Positions 17,544 to 25,367 of a stretch of 64,000 nt of DNA are shown here, piece by piece. Position 1 is the first letter of the stretch, and every line of letters begins with the position of its first letter. Under the pieces are notes generated by a model, which made no database searches, was not told the origin of the DNA, and saw nothing but the letters and a program-made list of their open reading frames with translations. Source of the DNA: an uncultured Bacteroidales bacterium (GTDB lineage Bacteria > Bacteroidota > Bacteroidia > Bacteroidales > Paludibacteraceae). Location of the stretch: positions 1 through 64,000 of the forward strand of contig CALEPS010000188.1 in the NCBI GenBank assembly GCA_937910305.1, written 5' to 3'. The translations under genes and the position numbers were made by a program.

Positions 17544-18749
17544 ATGGCAAAAGTATCAATCATTCTCGACAAGAGAAACGCCGACAAACAAGGTCGGTTT
17601 CCAATCAAGCTGCGCATTAGCGCACAGAGTTCTAACACCTCCGTCTCCACGAATGTCTATATACGCGCGTGTGATTATTTAGGGGAACGCGAGCACGCGG
17701 TTGCGCGTGCGTGCGCGAATGCTAAGCAGATCAACAAGGACATCAGTGAACTGTACTATCAGTATTTGAGTGCTATCATGGAACTGGAGCGCAGCGGCAG
17801 GCTAACAACTATGTCTGCTTCTGACATACGCGATTACGTGGATAAGCAAAAGGAGTTCACCAGCGAAAGGACATTCACCTCCTGTGTGAATGAATACAAA
17901 GAATCTTGCCGGGCAGATAAGACCAAGCAGACATACGACTACACTCTTCAGATGATGGAGCGATTCAAGGGAAAGCAAAAGTTCTTTTTTGAAGAGATTG
18001 ATTTTATGTTTCTAACGGAGTTTGAGCGTTGGATGGAAAACAACGGCATCGGCATGTCAAGCCGCAGCATCGTATTCCGAAATATGCGTACTATTTTTAA
18101 CTGGGCTATCAACAACGACTGGATCAATATGCAGACCTACCCTTTCCGCAAGTTCAAAATCAAACAGGGGAAAAAAGCAAAGGAGTATCTACCAGTGGAA
18201 AAGATGCGCGAGTTACTATCACTCAACCTTACCGGTTATAACGAAAAAGGGCTGGCATTGGCGCGTGATTTCTTTGTGCTTTCGTTCCTGTTCTGCGGAA
18301 TAAACCCGATAGACCTCTATAATCTGCCTGCGCAAAAAGACAAAATCACGTTCATCCGACAGAAGATGGCACACCGCGAGCCGGAACCGATACAAATTGG
18401 CATCCAGCCGGAGACGCTGTATCTGATCAGCGAGTACATGGGGAGCAACTACCTGCTTAACTTTGCCGAGAAATACATATCTTTCGACAATTTCTACCAC
18501 TTCCTGAAACACCGTATCAAGAAACTTGGAAATATGATCAAGTGTCCGGGGCTGACGCTGTATTGGGCGCGGTACTCATGGGCAACCTACGCAAGCAAAA
18601 TTGATGTACCGGATAGCACCATCAGTAAGGCACTTGGGCACGCAGACGCCACTCTTGCAGAAAGAAGATATGAAGTGTATGATTGGTCTAAGGTTGACAA
18701 AGCTAACCGGCGCGTGATAGATTACGTGCTCTACGGAAAGATGGAATAA
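17544..18749 (+). CDS. int: Tyrosine recombinase (phage integrase)
   Basis: Site-specific recombinase of 401 residues for integration at the neighbouring tRNA. The ATG at 17544 is chosen because MAKVSIILDKRNADKQGRFPIKL is the usual start of Bacteroidetes integrases and the upstream frame runs through the inverted repeat. An N-terminal arm-binding domain is followed by the SAM-like core-binding domain (about 105-200) and the catalytic domain. The C-terminal motifs are present: WARYSWAT (catalytic Arg II), LGHADATLAERRYEVY (His/Trp region and Tyr nucleophile). The first catalytic Arg position reads LFCGINPIDL, with no arginine, as known for some Bacteroidetes recombinases such as IntDOT. Confidence 0.93.
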   Translation: MAKVSIILDKRNADKQGRFPIKLRISAQSSNTSVSTNVYIRACDYLGEREHAVARACANAKQINKDISELYYQYLSAIMELERSGRLTTMSASDIRDYVDKQKEFTSERTFTSCVNEYKESCRADKTKQTYDYTLQMMERFKGKQKFFFEEIDFMFLTEFERWMENNGIGMSSRSIVFRNMRTIFNWAINNDWINMQTYPFRKFKIKQGKKAKEYLPVEKMRELLSLNLTGYNEKGLALARDFFVLSFLFCGINPIDLYNLPAQKDKITFIRQKMAHREPEPIQIGIQPETLYLISEYMGSNYLLNFAEKYISFDNFYHFLKHRIKKLGNMIKCPGLTLYWARYSWATYASKIDVPDSTISKALGHADATLAERRYEVYDWSKVDKANRRVIDYVLYGKME

Positions 18750-18829
18750 AAAAGTACCGTCGAATCACTTCGACGGTACTCCAACATCATTGTTCCCGTA
18801 GGGGAACTGGCGTTTTAGTTTAATTTCCG
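18748..18829 (-). ncRNA. Candidate phage small RNA, about 82 nt
   Basis: An RNA read leftward starts about 18829, after an ideal promoter, and ends at a perfect 12-bp hairpin (AGTACCGTCGAA pairing with its complement, 18753-18780) followed on this strand by six T residues. A second hairpin, GTTCCC-CTAC-GGGAAC, lies at 18792-18807. No ORF is visible. The 3' end touches the stop codon of the integrase gene, so transcription converges with int. The T run lies only on this strand, so the terminator belongs to this RNA and not to int. The role is unknown. Confidence 0.65.
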
Positions 18830-18833
18830 AGTG

Positions 18834-18865
18834 CAAAGGTACTACATTTTTTCGGAATATACAAA
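18834..18865 (-). promoter_or_regulatory. Promoter of the leftward small RNA
   Basis: On the minus strand TTTG (18862-18865) and TACCTTTG (18834-18841) are exactly 20 nt apart. Confidence 0.8.
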
Positions 18866-18908
18866 TAAATAGGAAAATCTTTGTAAAATTTTCTTATTTT
18901 TCTGCATT

Positions 18909-19331
18909 TTACTCATGTTCGCTGCATTTGGGACAGTCACATACGATGCGGAGGAGGCTACCGGCAAGGGCGCAAGCCACATCACCTGTGATATAAGCTA
19001 TCTCTTCTCCGTGGTGCGGAATAGCGCAGGCCTCAGCAAGATCATCACCGAGGTGCCGGAGTTCGTGACTGAAGGTATTGACCGTTTCCGACTCCGATGT
19101 ACTCCGTCCTATTACCATCACCGTTGTCCGAGTGTCCAGATTGGAATAGGTCATACCCGTATTATCGCGGAATGCTTTTTGCAGATGCCGCTCGGCACGC
19201 ATGTACTCCGACGCTCGGATGCCTATCTCGTCCAGTTTAGCCAGTATCTCCGGCGCATCGTCCTTGGACGCGGCCATATAGACATAGACATGCCAGTCGT
19301 ATCGCTCTATAATAATCTCGTCGCGGATCAT
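18909..19331 (-). CDS. Phage protein with HExxH motif
   Basis: A 140-residue cytoplasmic protein. The start at 19331 is chosen because its ATG overlaps the TGA of the preceding gene as ATGA. Near residue 90 it carries TFSHELRHLGDDLAEA, in which HELRH fits the zinc-binding HExxH pattern of small metallopeptidases, and GEEIAYITGDVA after it offers a Glu as a possible third ligand. The C-terminus has a CDCPKC cysteine pair. It is the last gene of the leftward structural operon. A protease or a structural zinc protein are both possible; no substrate is suggested. Confidence 0.6.
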   Translation of the reverse strand: MIRDEIIIERYDWHVYVYMAASKDDAPEILAKLDEIGIRASEYMRAERHLQKAFRDNTGMTYSNLDTRTTVMVIGRSTSESETVNTFSHELRHLGDDLAEACAIPHHGEEIAYITGDVACALAGSLLRIVCDCPKCSEHE

Positions 19332-19729
19332 AGCATATCTTCCCAATAGACGGTACAATCGTCCTTCATGCAGGTGTCAGCGTAGAATCTGACGAACGGC
19401 ATACCTTCGTAACCGTCCGGGTCGTTGATGTAGTCGGACACATAGCGTACCAGGTGCAGTTCATCGGCGATAGACGAGCCGTAGAAGTCCGCCTTTGCCA
19501 TATTAGCTACGTATAGCGCATCATAGATATGCTCTGTTTTCAGTTCAATACCGGCGTTCTTGAACATCAACTCCAATCCATCTTTGGTGATTGGCTTGAT
19601 TTTACTACCGGTTTTGTCGCGCATCATACCGACTGCCCAGTCTAACATACGCTGGTTGAAATGCCAACCGTAGTTGCTCAGATACTGCCTCATATCACGG
19701 GGCATATCTTCATATATTGTTTTACTCAT
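19328..19729 (-). CDS. Conserved hypothetical phage protein
   Basis: A 133-residue soluble, mostly helical and acidic protein, starting MSKTIYEDMPRDMRQYL at 19729. It ends in DDCTVYWEDML. The central segment KTEHIYDALYVANMAKADF and YINDPDGYEGMPFVRFYAD look conserved rather than random. No family function is recognised. It overlaps the next gene by 4 bp. The 71 nt before it hold a GC-rich imperfect hairpin and a TAATTTTG box at 19736-19743, possibly a weak extra promoter. Confidence 0.7.
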   Translation of the reverse strand: MSKTIYEDMPRDMRQYLSNYGWHFNQRMLDWAVGMMRDKTGSKIKPITKDGLELMFKNAGIELKTEHIYDALYVANMAKADFYGSSIADELHLVRYVSDYINDPDGYEGMPFVRFYADTCMKDDCTVYWEDML

Positions 19730-19800
19730 AATAGTCAAAATTAAGGGCAGGGGTGGCCTTTGCAGTATTTGCACCTACCACTCCTACCCGGTTACAGATT

Positions 19801-20037
19801 TTAGTAACCTCCGTGGCGACGGCGCATCTCTGCTTCCTCTAAACCGCGACGATAGCCCTCGCGATAAGAGTCATTGCCACGCTCGGCATAATCGCCACCT
19901 CCATACTCGGCTTCCATTTCTTCTATGCTTTCGCATACTTCGGTAGCCAGACGTTTGAGGCTTTTTGCCTTCTCTTTGAACTCACGCAGATCCTCGCTGC
20001 CTGAGCCGCCTTTCTTGCGGATAATGAAAAGTCCCAT
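19801..20037 (-). CDS. Small charged phage protein
   Basis: 78 residues, with a helical, heptad-like centre (LREFKEKAKSLKRLATEVCESIEEM) and a glycine-, arginine- and tyrosine-rich end (RRRHGGY). It lies within the structural operon, 12 bp from its upstream neighbour. No function recognised. Confidence 0.65.
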   Translation of the reverse strand: MGLFIIRKKGGSGSEDLREFKEKAKSLKRLATEVCESIEEMEAEYGGGDYAERGNDSYREGYRRGLEEAEMRRRHGGY

Positions 20038-20049
20038 AACGGTGTCCTC

Positions 20050-20562
20050 CTACTTTTTATTCAGTGCCTCAGAGAGCATGCCTTTTATCTCCCCAATAGA
20101 CTTTTCCAAACCGTCAACACGGCTACTAAGACCTTCCATCGCTTTCGCGTTTTCAGCTGCGCGGCGGACTTGGGGATTCAACTCCGCTATCAATTCGTCA
20201 CATCGCCCTACAATCTCCCTGTGTTTCTCGATGGACGCAAGGGCCTCAGCACTAATATTGCGCATGGACTCTATCTCGCGCAGGATTTCGTCTTTACTAT
20301 CCGACACCACAATCTTCTTGTCATCGTAGTGGAAGATAACGGCATCAGTCGGGAGTTGCTTGAACTCATACGGATGTTCGCCAATCTTCACTTTGACATC
20401 CACGGTTGTCTTCTGCTGGAGAGGAAAACCGGGTTGAAATGTAGTTATCGGATTCGAGATAGCGGGGACGCTTACCTCGGTTACTTCGCCTGTCTCAACG
20501 GACAAGGTTGGGTCTTTTCTGAGCACATAAATAGGCGTGCCCTTTCTGAGTGTACTGAACAT
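20050..20562 (-). CDS. Phage protein with beta N-terminus and coiled-coil C-terminus
   Basis: 170 residues. The first 100 are beta-rich (FSTLRKGTPIYVLRKDPTL, VKIGEHPYEFKQLP), the rest is a long helix with regular heptads (SSRVDGLEKSIGEIKGMLSEAL), suggesting an oligomeric structural protein. Its position between small virion-type proteins supports a structural role in the particle. Not assigned to a family. Confidence 0.65.
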   Translation of the reverse strand: MFSTLRKGTPIYVLRKDPTLSVETGEVTEVSVPAISNPITTFQPGFPLQQKTTVDVKVKIGEHPYEFKQLPTDAVIFHYDDKKIVVSDSKDEILREIESMRNISAEALASIEKHREIVGRCDELIAELNPQVRRAAENAKAMEGLSSRVDGLEKSIGEIKGMLSEALNKK

Positions 20563-20581
20563 GTTGTTTTACTTTTTTTGA

Positions 20582-20953
20582 TTAACCTTGAGTTGTTGCT
20601 GTCGCCGCAGCGGCAGTACCGAGTAATTGCAGGGTACTGCTCTCGCGGTCGTAGTAGAACTCGTAAACACCTGCACCTGGAATATCCGCAATCGTCAGCG
20701 GGTCGCCACCTGCTTTTGTTGCTGCCTGAGTACCACCATTAGCGGTGAATACGATAGGAAGCGTAGCGGTTGCTCCATCAGGAAACGCTTGCGAAATCTT
20801 GATAAGCATGGTGCCGCGAGGACCACTTACGCGGTACGACGGGAGGGTGAATGTCGCGGCTGTTGCACTGACGGTTAAACCCGTTGTTGGTAACAACAGA
20901 GACCCGCGACGATTCACAAGGAGAAACGGTAAGAAATTAAAGAAGTTCCACAT
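20582..20953 (-). CDS. Small phage protein, possible capsid decoration or structural protein
   Basis: 123 residues with an amphipathic or hydrophobic start (MWNFFNFLPFLLVNRRG), then a beta-rich Ala/Thr/Gly-rich body and a low-complexity AAAATATTQG end. There are no charged active-site-like motifs. The composition fits a structural or head-decoration protein, but this is inference from position and composition only. Confidence 0.55.
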   Translation of the reverse strand: MWNFFNFLPFLLVNRRGSLLLPTTGLTVSATAATFTLPSYRVSGPRGTMLIKISQAFPDGATATLPIVFTANGGTQAATKAGGDPLTIADIPGAGVYEFYYDRESSTLQLLGTAAAATATTQG

Positions 20954-20971
20954 AGTGCCCTCCTTTCTTTC

Positions 20972-21841
20972 TTATCCGAAGAATCCATTACCTCCATAGC
21001 CGTAGCCATAACCGTAGCCGCCAAGCCCGGCAAACGCTAATGCAGCCGTCGGAACGCCTGTCACTTGCGAATAAGGGATGGTTACGGTCTGAGGCATACA
21101 GCCCTTGATAGCCGTTACTTCTTTGCTCAACTCGCCAAGAGAAGCGGCAATAGGAGCAACCGTCTGACCAACGTAGGCTTGGATAGCCGCCGTCTGGTTA
21201 GCGTTGTCGATGGTGCCACGCAGGATCGTGTTCTGTTGTGCCAGAGCATCAATCTTGCTTTGCATCTCGCGCTTCTCCAAATCACAGAACTTGTCGTTAA
21301 TGACCTGAGTCTGATCCGCAATCTTGGCGTTGATAGCGTCTGTCTGCTGGAGAGTAGCCAGACGGTTTTCAAAACCTTGAGTAGTGATTGCGTTCTTAGT
21401 CTCGCAGCAGCAAGAAGCGAGTCTGGAAGCAATGTCTGCATTGCCGGACTGAATAGCGTTGATAACCTGCAAGCCGGACATACCAACTTGGTTGCCCACT
21501 TGCTGAATACCGAGACCAAGCGCATTGAGACTCTGCTGTACGGCGTTGATGGAAACATTGAGGTTTCCTGCCAACTCAGAGATAGCGCTACGGTTGCCGG
21601 CAACAGCCTGCATAATCAGGTCCTGGTTATTGGTAGCCATAGCAGTCAGAGCTGCATTGTTGCCACCAAAACCACCACCGAAGCCATTGTTGCCGAAGAT
21701 GCCCCATACGACCAACAGCGCAATCAGGTCGCTCCAGCCGTTACCGCCAAAACCACCACGATTACCCACAAGCCAAGGGAGCATGCTATTTACACTTGCC
21801 GAACCTGCGTCCGGAGTGTAAATGGTTGTACTTTCTGCCAT
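20972..21841 (-). CDS. Gly/Asn-rich phage protein with coiled coil
   Basis: 289 residues. The N-terminal part holds a hydrophobic segment (WSDLIALLVVWGIFG, about 36-50) inside Gly/Asn repeats (NNGFGGGFGGNN). The middle is a long Gln/Asn/Ala-rich helical region (about 70-240) with a CCC triplet (SCCCET). The end is a YGYGYGYGGNGFFG tail. Such proteins sit in virions or membranes of related phages, but no function is recognised. The gene has its own -7 box (21904-21911), so it can be expressed apart from the operon. Confidence 0.65.
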   Translation of the reverse strand: MAESTTIYTPDAGSASVNSMLPWLVGNRGGFGGNGWSDLIALLVVWGIFGNNGFGGGFGGNNAALTAMATNNQDLIMQAVAGNRSAISELAGNLNVSINAVQQSLNALGLGIQQVGNQVGMSGLQVINAIQSGNADIASRLASCCCETKNAITTQGFENRLATLQQTDAINAKIADQTQVINDKFCDLEKREMQSKIDALAQQNTILRGTIDNANQTAAIQAYVGQTVAPIAASLGELSKEVTAIKGCMPQTVTIPYSQVTGVPTAALAFAGLGGYGYGYGYGGNGFFG

Positions 21842-21903
21842 AGTTGTAATAATGATTTGATTGTTTTACATAGTGTCTTTGTGCGCACTTTCAAAAGACG
21901 GTG

Positions 21904-21911
21904 CAAAGGTA
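21904..21911 (-). promoter_or_regulatory. -7 box upstream of the Gly/Asn-rich protein
   Basis: On the minus strand TACCTTTG with a following C fits the -7 consensus; no TTTG is found at the -33 position. It lies about 63 nt before the start codon at 21841. Confidence 0.5.
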
Positions 21912-21934
21912 CTGCTTTTCGCGGAGGTGGTGAA

Positions 21935-22240
21935 TTAGTTATGCAGCAGATGCGGCTTCAATGCGGACGCGATGCGACCATCCATCTGACGGAAGAGATA
22001 AGAAGACTTGCTGAAACTGTTATAGTCTGCCAAATATCGGCTGACACTATGCGTCCCGCTTCGCTGCATGAAACGAGCAATAGAAATAGACGGAACACCC
22101 AGCAATGCGCAGTAGTGTACAAACAGACTGCGTGCTGCTACAAGATCATCGGTTTTTGTTTTAGATAGGATTTGGTCCGTGGTTAATTCGGTAATTTGTG
22201 CCACAATGGCAAGAATTTGTGCAAAAAGTTCACTTTTCAT
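21935..22240 (-). CDS. DnaA domain IV-like DNA-binding protein
   Basis: 101 residues. TTDQILSKTKTDDLVAARS followed by GVPSISIARFMQRSGTHSV follows the pattern of the DnaA C-terminal double-strand DNA-binding domain: ILSxxR-type helix, AR in the basic helix, then IAxxxxRSxHSV in the signature helix. There is no AAA+ ATPase domain, so it is not an initiator by itself. It could bind DnaA-box-like sites to steer phage replication or transcription. It stands alone between the portal gene and the Gly/Asn-rich gene, with a structured RNA read from the other strand upstream. Confidence 0.7.
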   Translation of the reverse strand: MKSELFAQILAIVAQITELTTDQILSKTKTDDLVAARSLFVHYCALLGVPSISIARFMQRSGTHSVSRYLADYNSFSKSSYLFRQMDGRIASALKPHLLHN

Positions 22241-22249
22241 ACGCTAAAA

Positions 22250-22281
22250 TTTGTGTATTTCAAAAATTTGTTGTACCTTTG
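22250..22281 (+). promoter_or_regulatory. Promoter of the structured phage RNA
   Basis: TTTG at 22250-22253 and TACCTTTG at 22274-22281 are separated by exactly 20 nt. It reads rightward, against the surrounding genes. Confidence 0.8.
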
Positions 22282-22286
22282 CACTC

Positions 22287-22440
22287 GCAGACAATAAAAT
22301 AAGCGAGTCACATTCGTACAACAGGGTATAACTATATACTCTCTGTCGTGGTGAATGTGACTCACCTTTGTCTATCGCCGCCTTGTCTGCAAACTTACCG
22401 GCGATAGGAGGCAGAGAGTTTTTTCCTCTCTGCCGGTTAT
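22287..22440 (+). ncRNA. Candidate structured phage RNA with pseudoknot
   Basis: An RNA of about 150 nt begins after the promoter at 22250-22281. Hairpin 1: GAGTCACATTC (22305-22315) pairs with 22353-22363, enclosing ACAG/CTGT and GTATA/TATAC. Hairpin 2: CTATCGCCG (22372-22380) pairs with CGGCGATAG (22399-22407). The loop of hairpin 2 holds TTGTCTGC (22383-22390), complementary over 8 nt to the very 5' end GCAGACAA (22287-22294), which gives a pseudoknot. Hairpin 3: GGCAGAGAG (22410-22418) pairs with CTCTCTGCC (22426-22434) without a clear T run. No ORF is present. It runs towards the 3' end of the portal gene. The role is unknown. Confidence 0.65.
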
Positions 22441-22442
22441 TA

Positions 22443-24482
22443 TTATAGGCTTGGTTGTTGACTTGGTCGTTGCATAGCCGCAGCACGGTCCTGTGCCTGT
22501 TGGATAAGAGCCTGCTGTTGGTCTTGTGGCGTAGAGGGTTGCTGCATAACCGCAACACCTTGCATGGCTGCCTGTTGCTGCGTCACTGCCTCAGCCTGCT
22601 CTTCTTCCTCTGCTTTAATGAGTTCAAGCATGTGGTCTGCAAAGTAGGAAGAACTACATGACAGATAGGTCTTCAGGCTAATCAGTTTGTTTAGCAATAA
22701 GAACTGAAGCGTTTGCTCATTCTGTGCCCGGAAGATACCTTGTGTTTCGCTTTCTACCAACGAAAGATCAAAACGACAGTTACGTACTTTATCAGCATCG
22801 AACCATTTGCTCTCCTCACGATAGTTCTTGCCTGCAATATTGATATGCCGCACGCCCTCGTAATACTGCTGGATCACCATCATAATCTTATAGTCACGTT
22901 TGGCTATCAGACCGTTGTACCAATCTACAATATCCGCGATGTTATTGTTGCTATTCTCGGACATCTGCGCATAGAGCGACGATGGTGTGCCGCTTTTCGG
23001 AGCCTCGCCACGTATTGAACCGTTATTGCCTGACAGTTTGTCTATTAGCGCCAGACAGTCTTGCGGCGTTCGCTCGTCCACCATATTATTTGAATTATTA
23101 ACAAACGGCTTGAATATCTCCTCTCCTTCTTCCCATTCGAGTTCTGCGATAGCTGCCGGGTCTGTATAGATAGCAGCAAACTCCTCTTTGGTTACGTTGC
23201 TCCGCTGTAAAATTTTTCTGTTAACGGCTCCTGAACCTTTGGCTTGGTTCATGCGGATATAGCGGTTGCTGGTTAATGTGGAATTGTAGATGCGTTGGAT
23301 GTTAATCAGTCGTTCTACTAGCGAATGGATCTTGCCGTGACGCAGTGGATAAGCACCAATAACAAACGGATGTGAACCGTGGGTATAGGGTGTTATCTCC
23401 TCTTTCAGCACATAACCGCCCGGTGTCAGATAGCGTACTACCCATTTCTTCTGACATCGATAGCCTACAAACTCAATCAGCGACGCATCTTCCGGATTAC
23501 CACCTGCCTCTACCATCTCCTTGATGCGGCGGTTGTTCTCGGCTATAATGTCCGGGTCGTTCTTGTCGTCCGTCAGTATCTCCTCGCCTTTCTTGATATC
23601 ATGGAAGAGAAATCCATCCTCCTCTCCCTCTATCATCTCCAGCGTCCATATCTCGATTACACGGCAATGCTCTGGCTCCAGAGGATGGAAGAAATCAATG
23701 AAATACTTGCTCTTGTCTTTGTTAAACTGCTGATGAGCTATATAGGCGTTCTTGCTGTCACGATAGAGATCGGCTATTATCTCGCGCTCTGCCTTGCTGT
23801 TAGCGAACTGCGTCTGCACATCAATCAGCGGCATGTCGTGCAGATAACCGATACAGGTGATGTTCTCGAAATACAAGCCGGAGGTGTTGCTGTCCCACGC
23901 CATGCGGTTTAACTCGCACTGCGTTACTCTCACATCGCTTGTGTTCCGCTCGTCATCCCTATCATAACCCACACGGAAAGCAGCTACGCCGGAACTCAGG
24001 AACTCCTCATAAGCACGGGCATTGATCTTCTGCAGTTTCTGCGCCTCATAGACATACTCCATCGCTATCGTCATCATCTCGCCCAACTTCTGCTCGTCGC
24101 GGTCGCGGGAGATAACCAGCGGTTCCATGTGATTGCGGACATACAGGCCGACAATGTTAGTCACAGGTTCTGCGATGATATTCACAGCCATCGGCACCAT
24201 GCCCTGACTGCGGATATAATCCTCTTCTGTCATATCGCCGCATCCGTTAGGGTTGGGGATGCGGTCCGAGAATTGGTCGCCGGACAGATAGCGGTCACAC
24301 CGCTCCCAGTTGTCACGAAGCGTTTGCAAACTGTCGTAGTAACGATGAAAACGGTCTAATAATTCCGTCATCTTCCGCAACTTGATGTCAGCCGCAGCAC
24401 CGGCAGGCCTGCTACCGTCCGCGTTGGGTAGCAGATTGCGCCGCGTGAATTTCCTGTAGTTGTTTTTGGTTATCTTGCTCAT
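22443..24482 (-). CDS. Portal protein (P22-like)
   Basis: Forms the dodecameric ring at the capsid vertex through which DNA is packaged and ejected. 679 residues, close to the 700-odd residues of P22-type portals. Recognisable features are the N-terminal DNWERCDRYLSGDQF segment, the central WIDFFHPLEPEHC-like region with long acidic stretches, ITPYTHGSHPFVIGAYPLRHGKIHSLVERL (about 385-415), the LIAKRDYKIMMVIQQYY clip/stem helices and a Gln-rich C-terminus (QQQAAMQG), as seen in barrel-type extensions. It lies far from the terminase gene, next to the lysis cassette, an unusual order. Confidence 0.82.
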   Translation of the reverse strand: MSKITKNNYRKFTRRNLLPNADGSRPAGAAADIKLRKMTELLDRFHRYYDSLQTLRDNWERCDRYLSGDQFSDRIPNPNGCGDMTEEDYIRSQGMVPMAVNIIAEPVTNIVGLYVRNHMEPLVISRDRDEQKLGEMMTIAMEYVYEAQKLQKINARAYEEFLSSGVAAFRVGYDRDDERNTSDVRVTQCELNRMAWDSNTSGLYFENITCIGYLHDMPLIDVQTQFANSKAEREIIADLYRDSKNAYIAHQQFNKDKSKYFIDFFHPLEPEHCRVIEIWTLEMIEGEEDGFLFHDIKKGEEILTDDKNDPDIIAENNRRIKEMVEAGGNPEDASLIEFVGYRCQKKWVVRYLTPGGYVLKEEITPYTHGSHPFVIGAYPLRHGKIHSLVERLINIQRIYNSTLTSNRYIRMNQAKGSGAVNRKILQRSNVTKEEFAAIYTDPAAIAELEWEEGEEIFKPFVNNSNNMVDERTPQDCLALIDKLSGNNGSIRGEAPKSGTPSSLYAQMSENSNNNIADIVDWYNGLIAKRDYKIMMVIQQYYEGVRHINIAGKNYREESKWFDADKVRNCRFDLSLVESETQGIFRAQNEQTLQFLLLNKLISLKTYLSCSSSYFADHMLELIKAEEEEQAEAVTQQQAAMQGVAVMQQPSTPQDQQQALIQQAQDRAAAMQRPSQQPSL

Positions 24483-24494
24483 AGTTGCCCTTCT

Positions 24495-24959
24495 TTATAC
24501 TTTGAATAGTACTACTTTGCTTTTGGAGCCATCGTTGTAAATATCGACATGCACCCAGTTCACGCAATCCTCCAGGCGGATCGGGTGCGGCAACTGACTC
24601 GCTTTCGCCTGAATCATATGCCGTACCTCCTCTGCACTCATGCCTTTTGCGTCAAAGTCCACGCCTTTTCCTGTCGAATGGGCAGACATAGACAACTTGT
24701 TCTTGTCTGTCTTTCCTCGGATGATAGAAGACAAGTTTGTCCGCAATCCTCTTTCGTCAAACTTACCGCCTGTCATCCATGTGTTGATGGTCATCGGCAC
24801 TTTCAGGATCTTGTCACGCAGCACAAACAGCGTCTCCAATAACGCCGTGTCAAAGAAGTTCCAGGCGAAATCGCCGTACTTCTTGTAGGTCGGTTCGTCC
24901 ACCAACTCCCGCAGTGAGAAATACCGCTGCACCTCTTTTATCAATTCTTGTCTGGTCAT
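24495..24959 (-). CDS. M15-family peptidoglycan peptidase (endolysin)
   Basis: 154 residues. SAHSTGKGVDFDAKG (about 92-106) gives the zinc ligands His and Asp of the SxHxxGxAxD motif, and CVNWVHVDIY (about 132) supplies the second His of the HxD motif, as in VanX/VanY-like and phage-lysin peptidases. It would cut peptide stems of peptidoglycan at the end of infection. It lies 12 bp before portal and 6 bp after a membrane/coiled-coil gene, within a lysis cassette. No signal peptide is visible, so a holin-like route is needed. Confidence 0.8.
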   Translation of the reverse strand: MTRQELIKEVQRYFSLRELVDEPTYKKYGDFAWNFFDTALLETLFVLRDKILKVPMTINTWMTGGKFDERGLRTNLSSIIRGKTDKNKLSMSAHSTGKGVDFDAKGMSAEEVRHMIQAKASQLPHPIRLEDCVNWVHVDIYNDGSKSKVVLFKV

Positions 24960-24965
24960 AATTGA

Positions 24966-25367
24966 TCACTCCTTCTTTTTATTGTTATCAAATATCTCTG
25001 CATGAGTTTCGTATCCGCGCTCGTCAAATCGGTGCGGCGGATTACGCTTGTCGCAGTTCGGCCGTGTGCAATAATACCAACACAACTGCTCGATTCGCAA
25101 GTCTTTCTTGGAGTTCGCGTCTCTCAATTGGTCGCGCTCGGCATAGAGTTCTCGCTTCTCCGCGCTCTTCTGCTCACACTTGGCGTGTTCCTGCTCGTAT
25201 AGTCCGCGCCACGCAGCTGCCTGTGTCAGTTCGTTATCAATAGCAGCTTTCTCCACTTCTTTCTGCTTGAGGGCTCTATTCTCGCGCCAAAAGAAGATAC
25301 CAACGCCACCACCGATCAGTCCGACGATGGTAGTAATAATCTGCAATGCAATCTCGATCTGGCTCAT
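24966..25367 (-). CDS. Membrane-anchored coiled-coil protein, probable lysis protein
   Basis: 133 residues. One hydrophobic helix at the N-terminus (IITTIVGLIGGGVGIFFW, about 10-27) is followed by a charged coiled coil (about 30-95) and a WYYCTRPNCDKRNPPH end with two cysteines. This is the layout of inner-membrane spanins and of some small holins. Its start codon overlaps the stop of its neighbour by one base (TGATG). Together with the M15 peptidase it probably belongs to the lysis set, though the exact role is inferred from layout. Confidence 0.6.
   Translation of the reverse strand: MSQIEIALQIITTIVGLIGGGVGIFFWRENRALKQKEVEKAAIDNELTQAAAWRGLYEQEHAKCEQKSAEKRELYAERDQLRDANSKKDLRIEQLCWYYCTRPNCDKRNPPHRFDERGYETHAEIFDNNKKKE

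Noticed and set aside
18753..18780. Perfect hairpin after int as the integrase terminator
   Set aside because: The T run lies on the minus-strand side only, and on the plus strand it is followed by CCAACATC. It serves the leftward small RNA.
22410..22434. Hairpin 3 of the structured RNA as a plain intrinsic terminator
   Set aside because: Neither strand has a T run directly after the stem (GGTTATTATTAT on plus, TCCTATCG on minus), so I did not call it a terminator.
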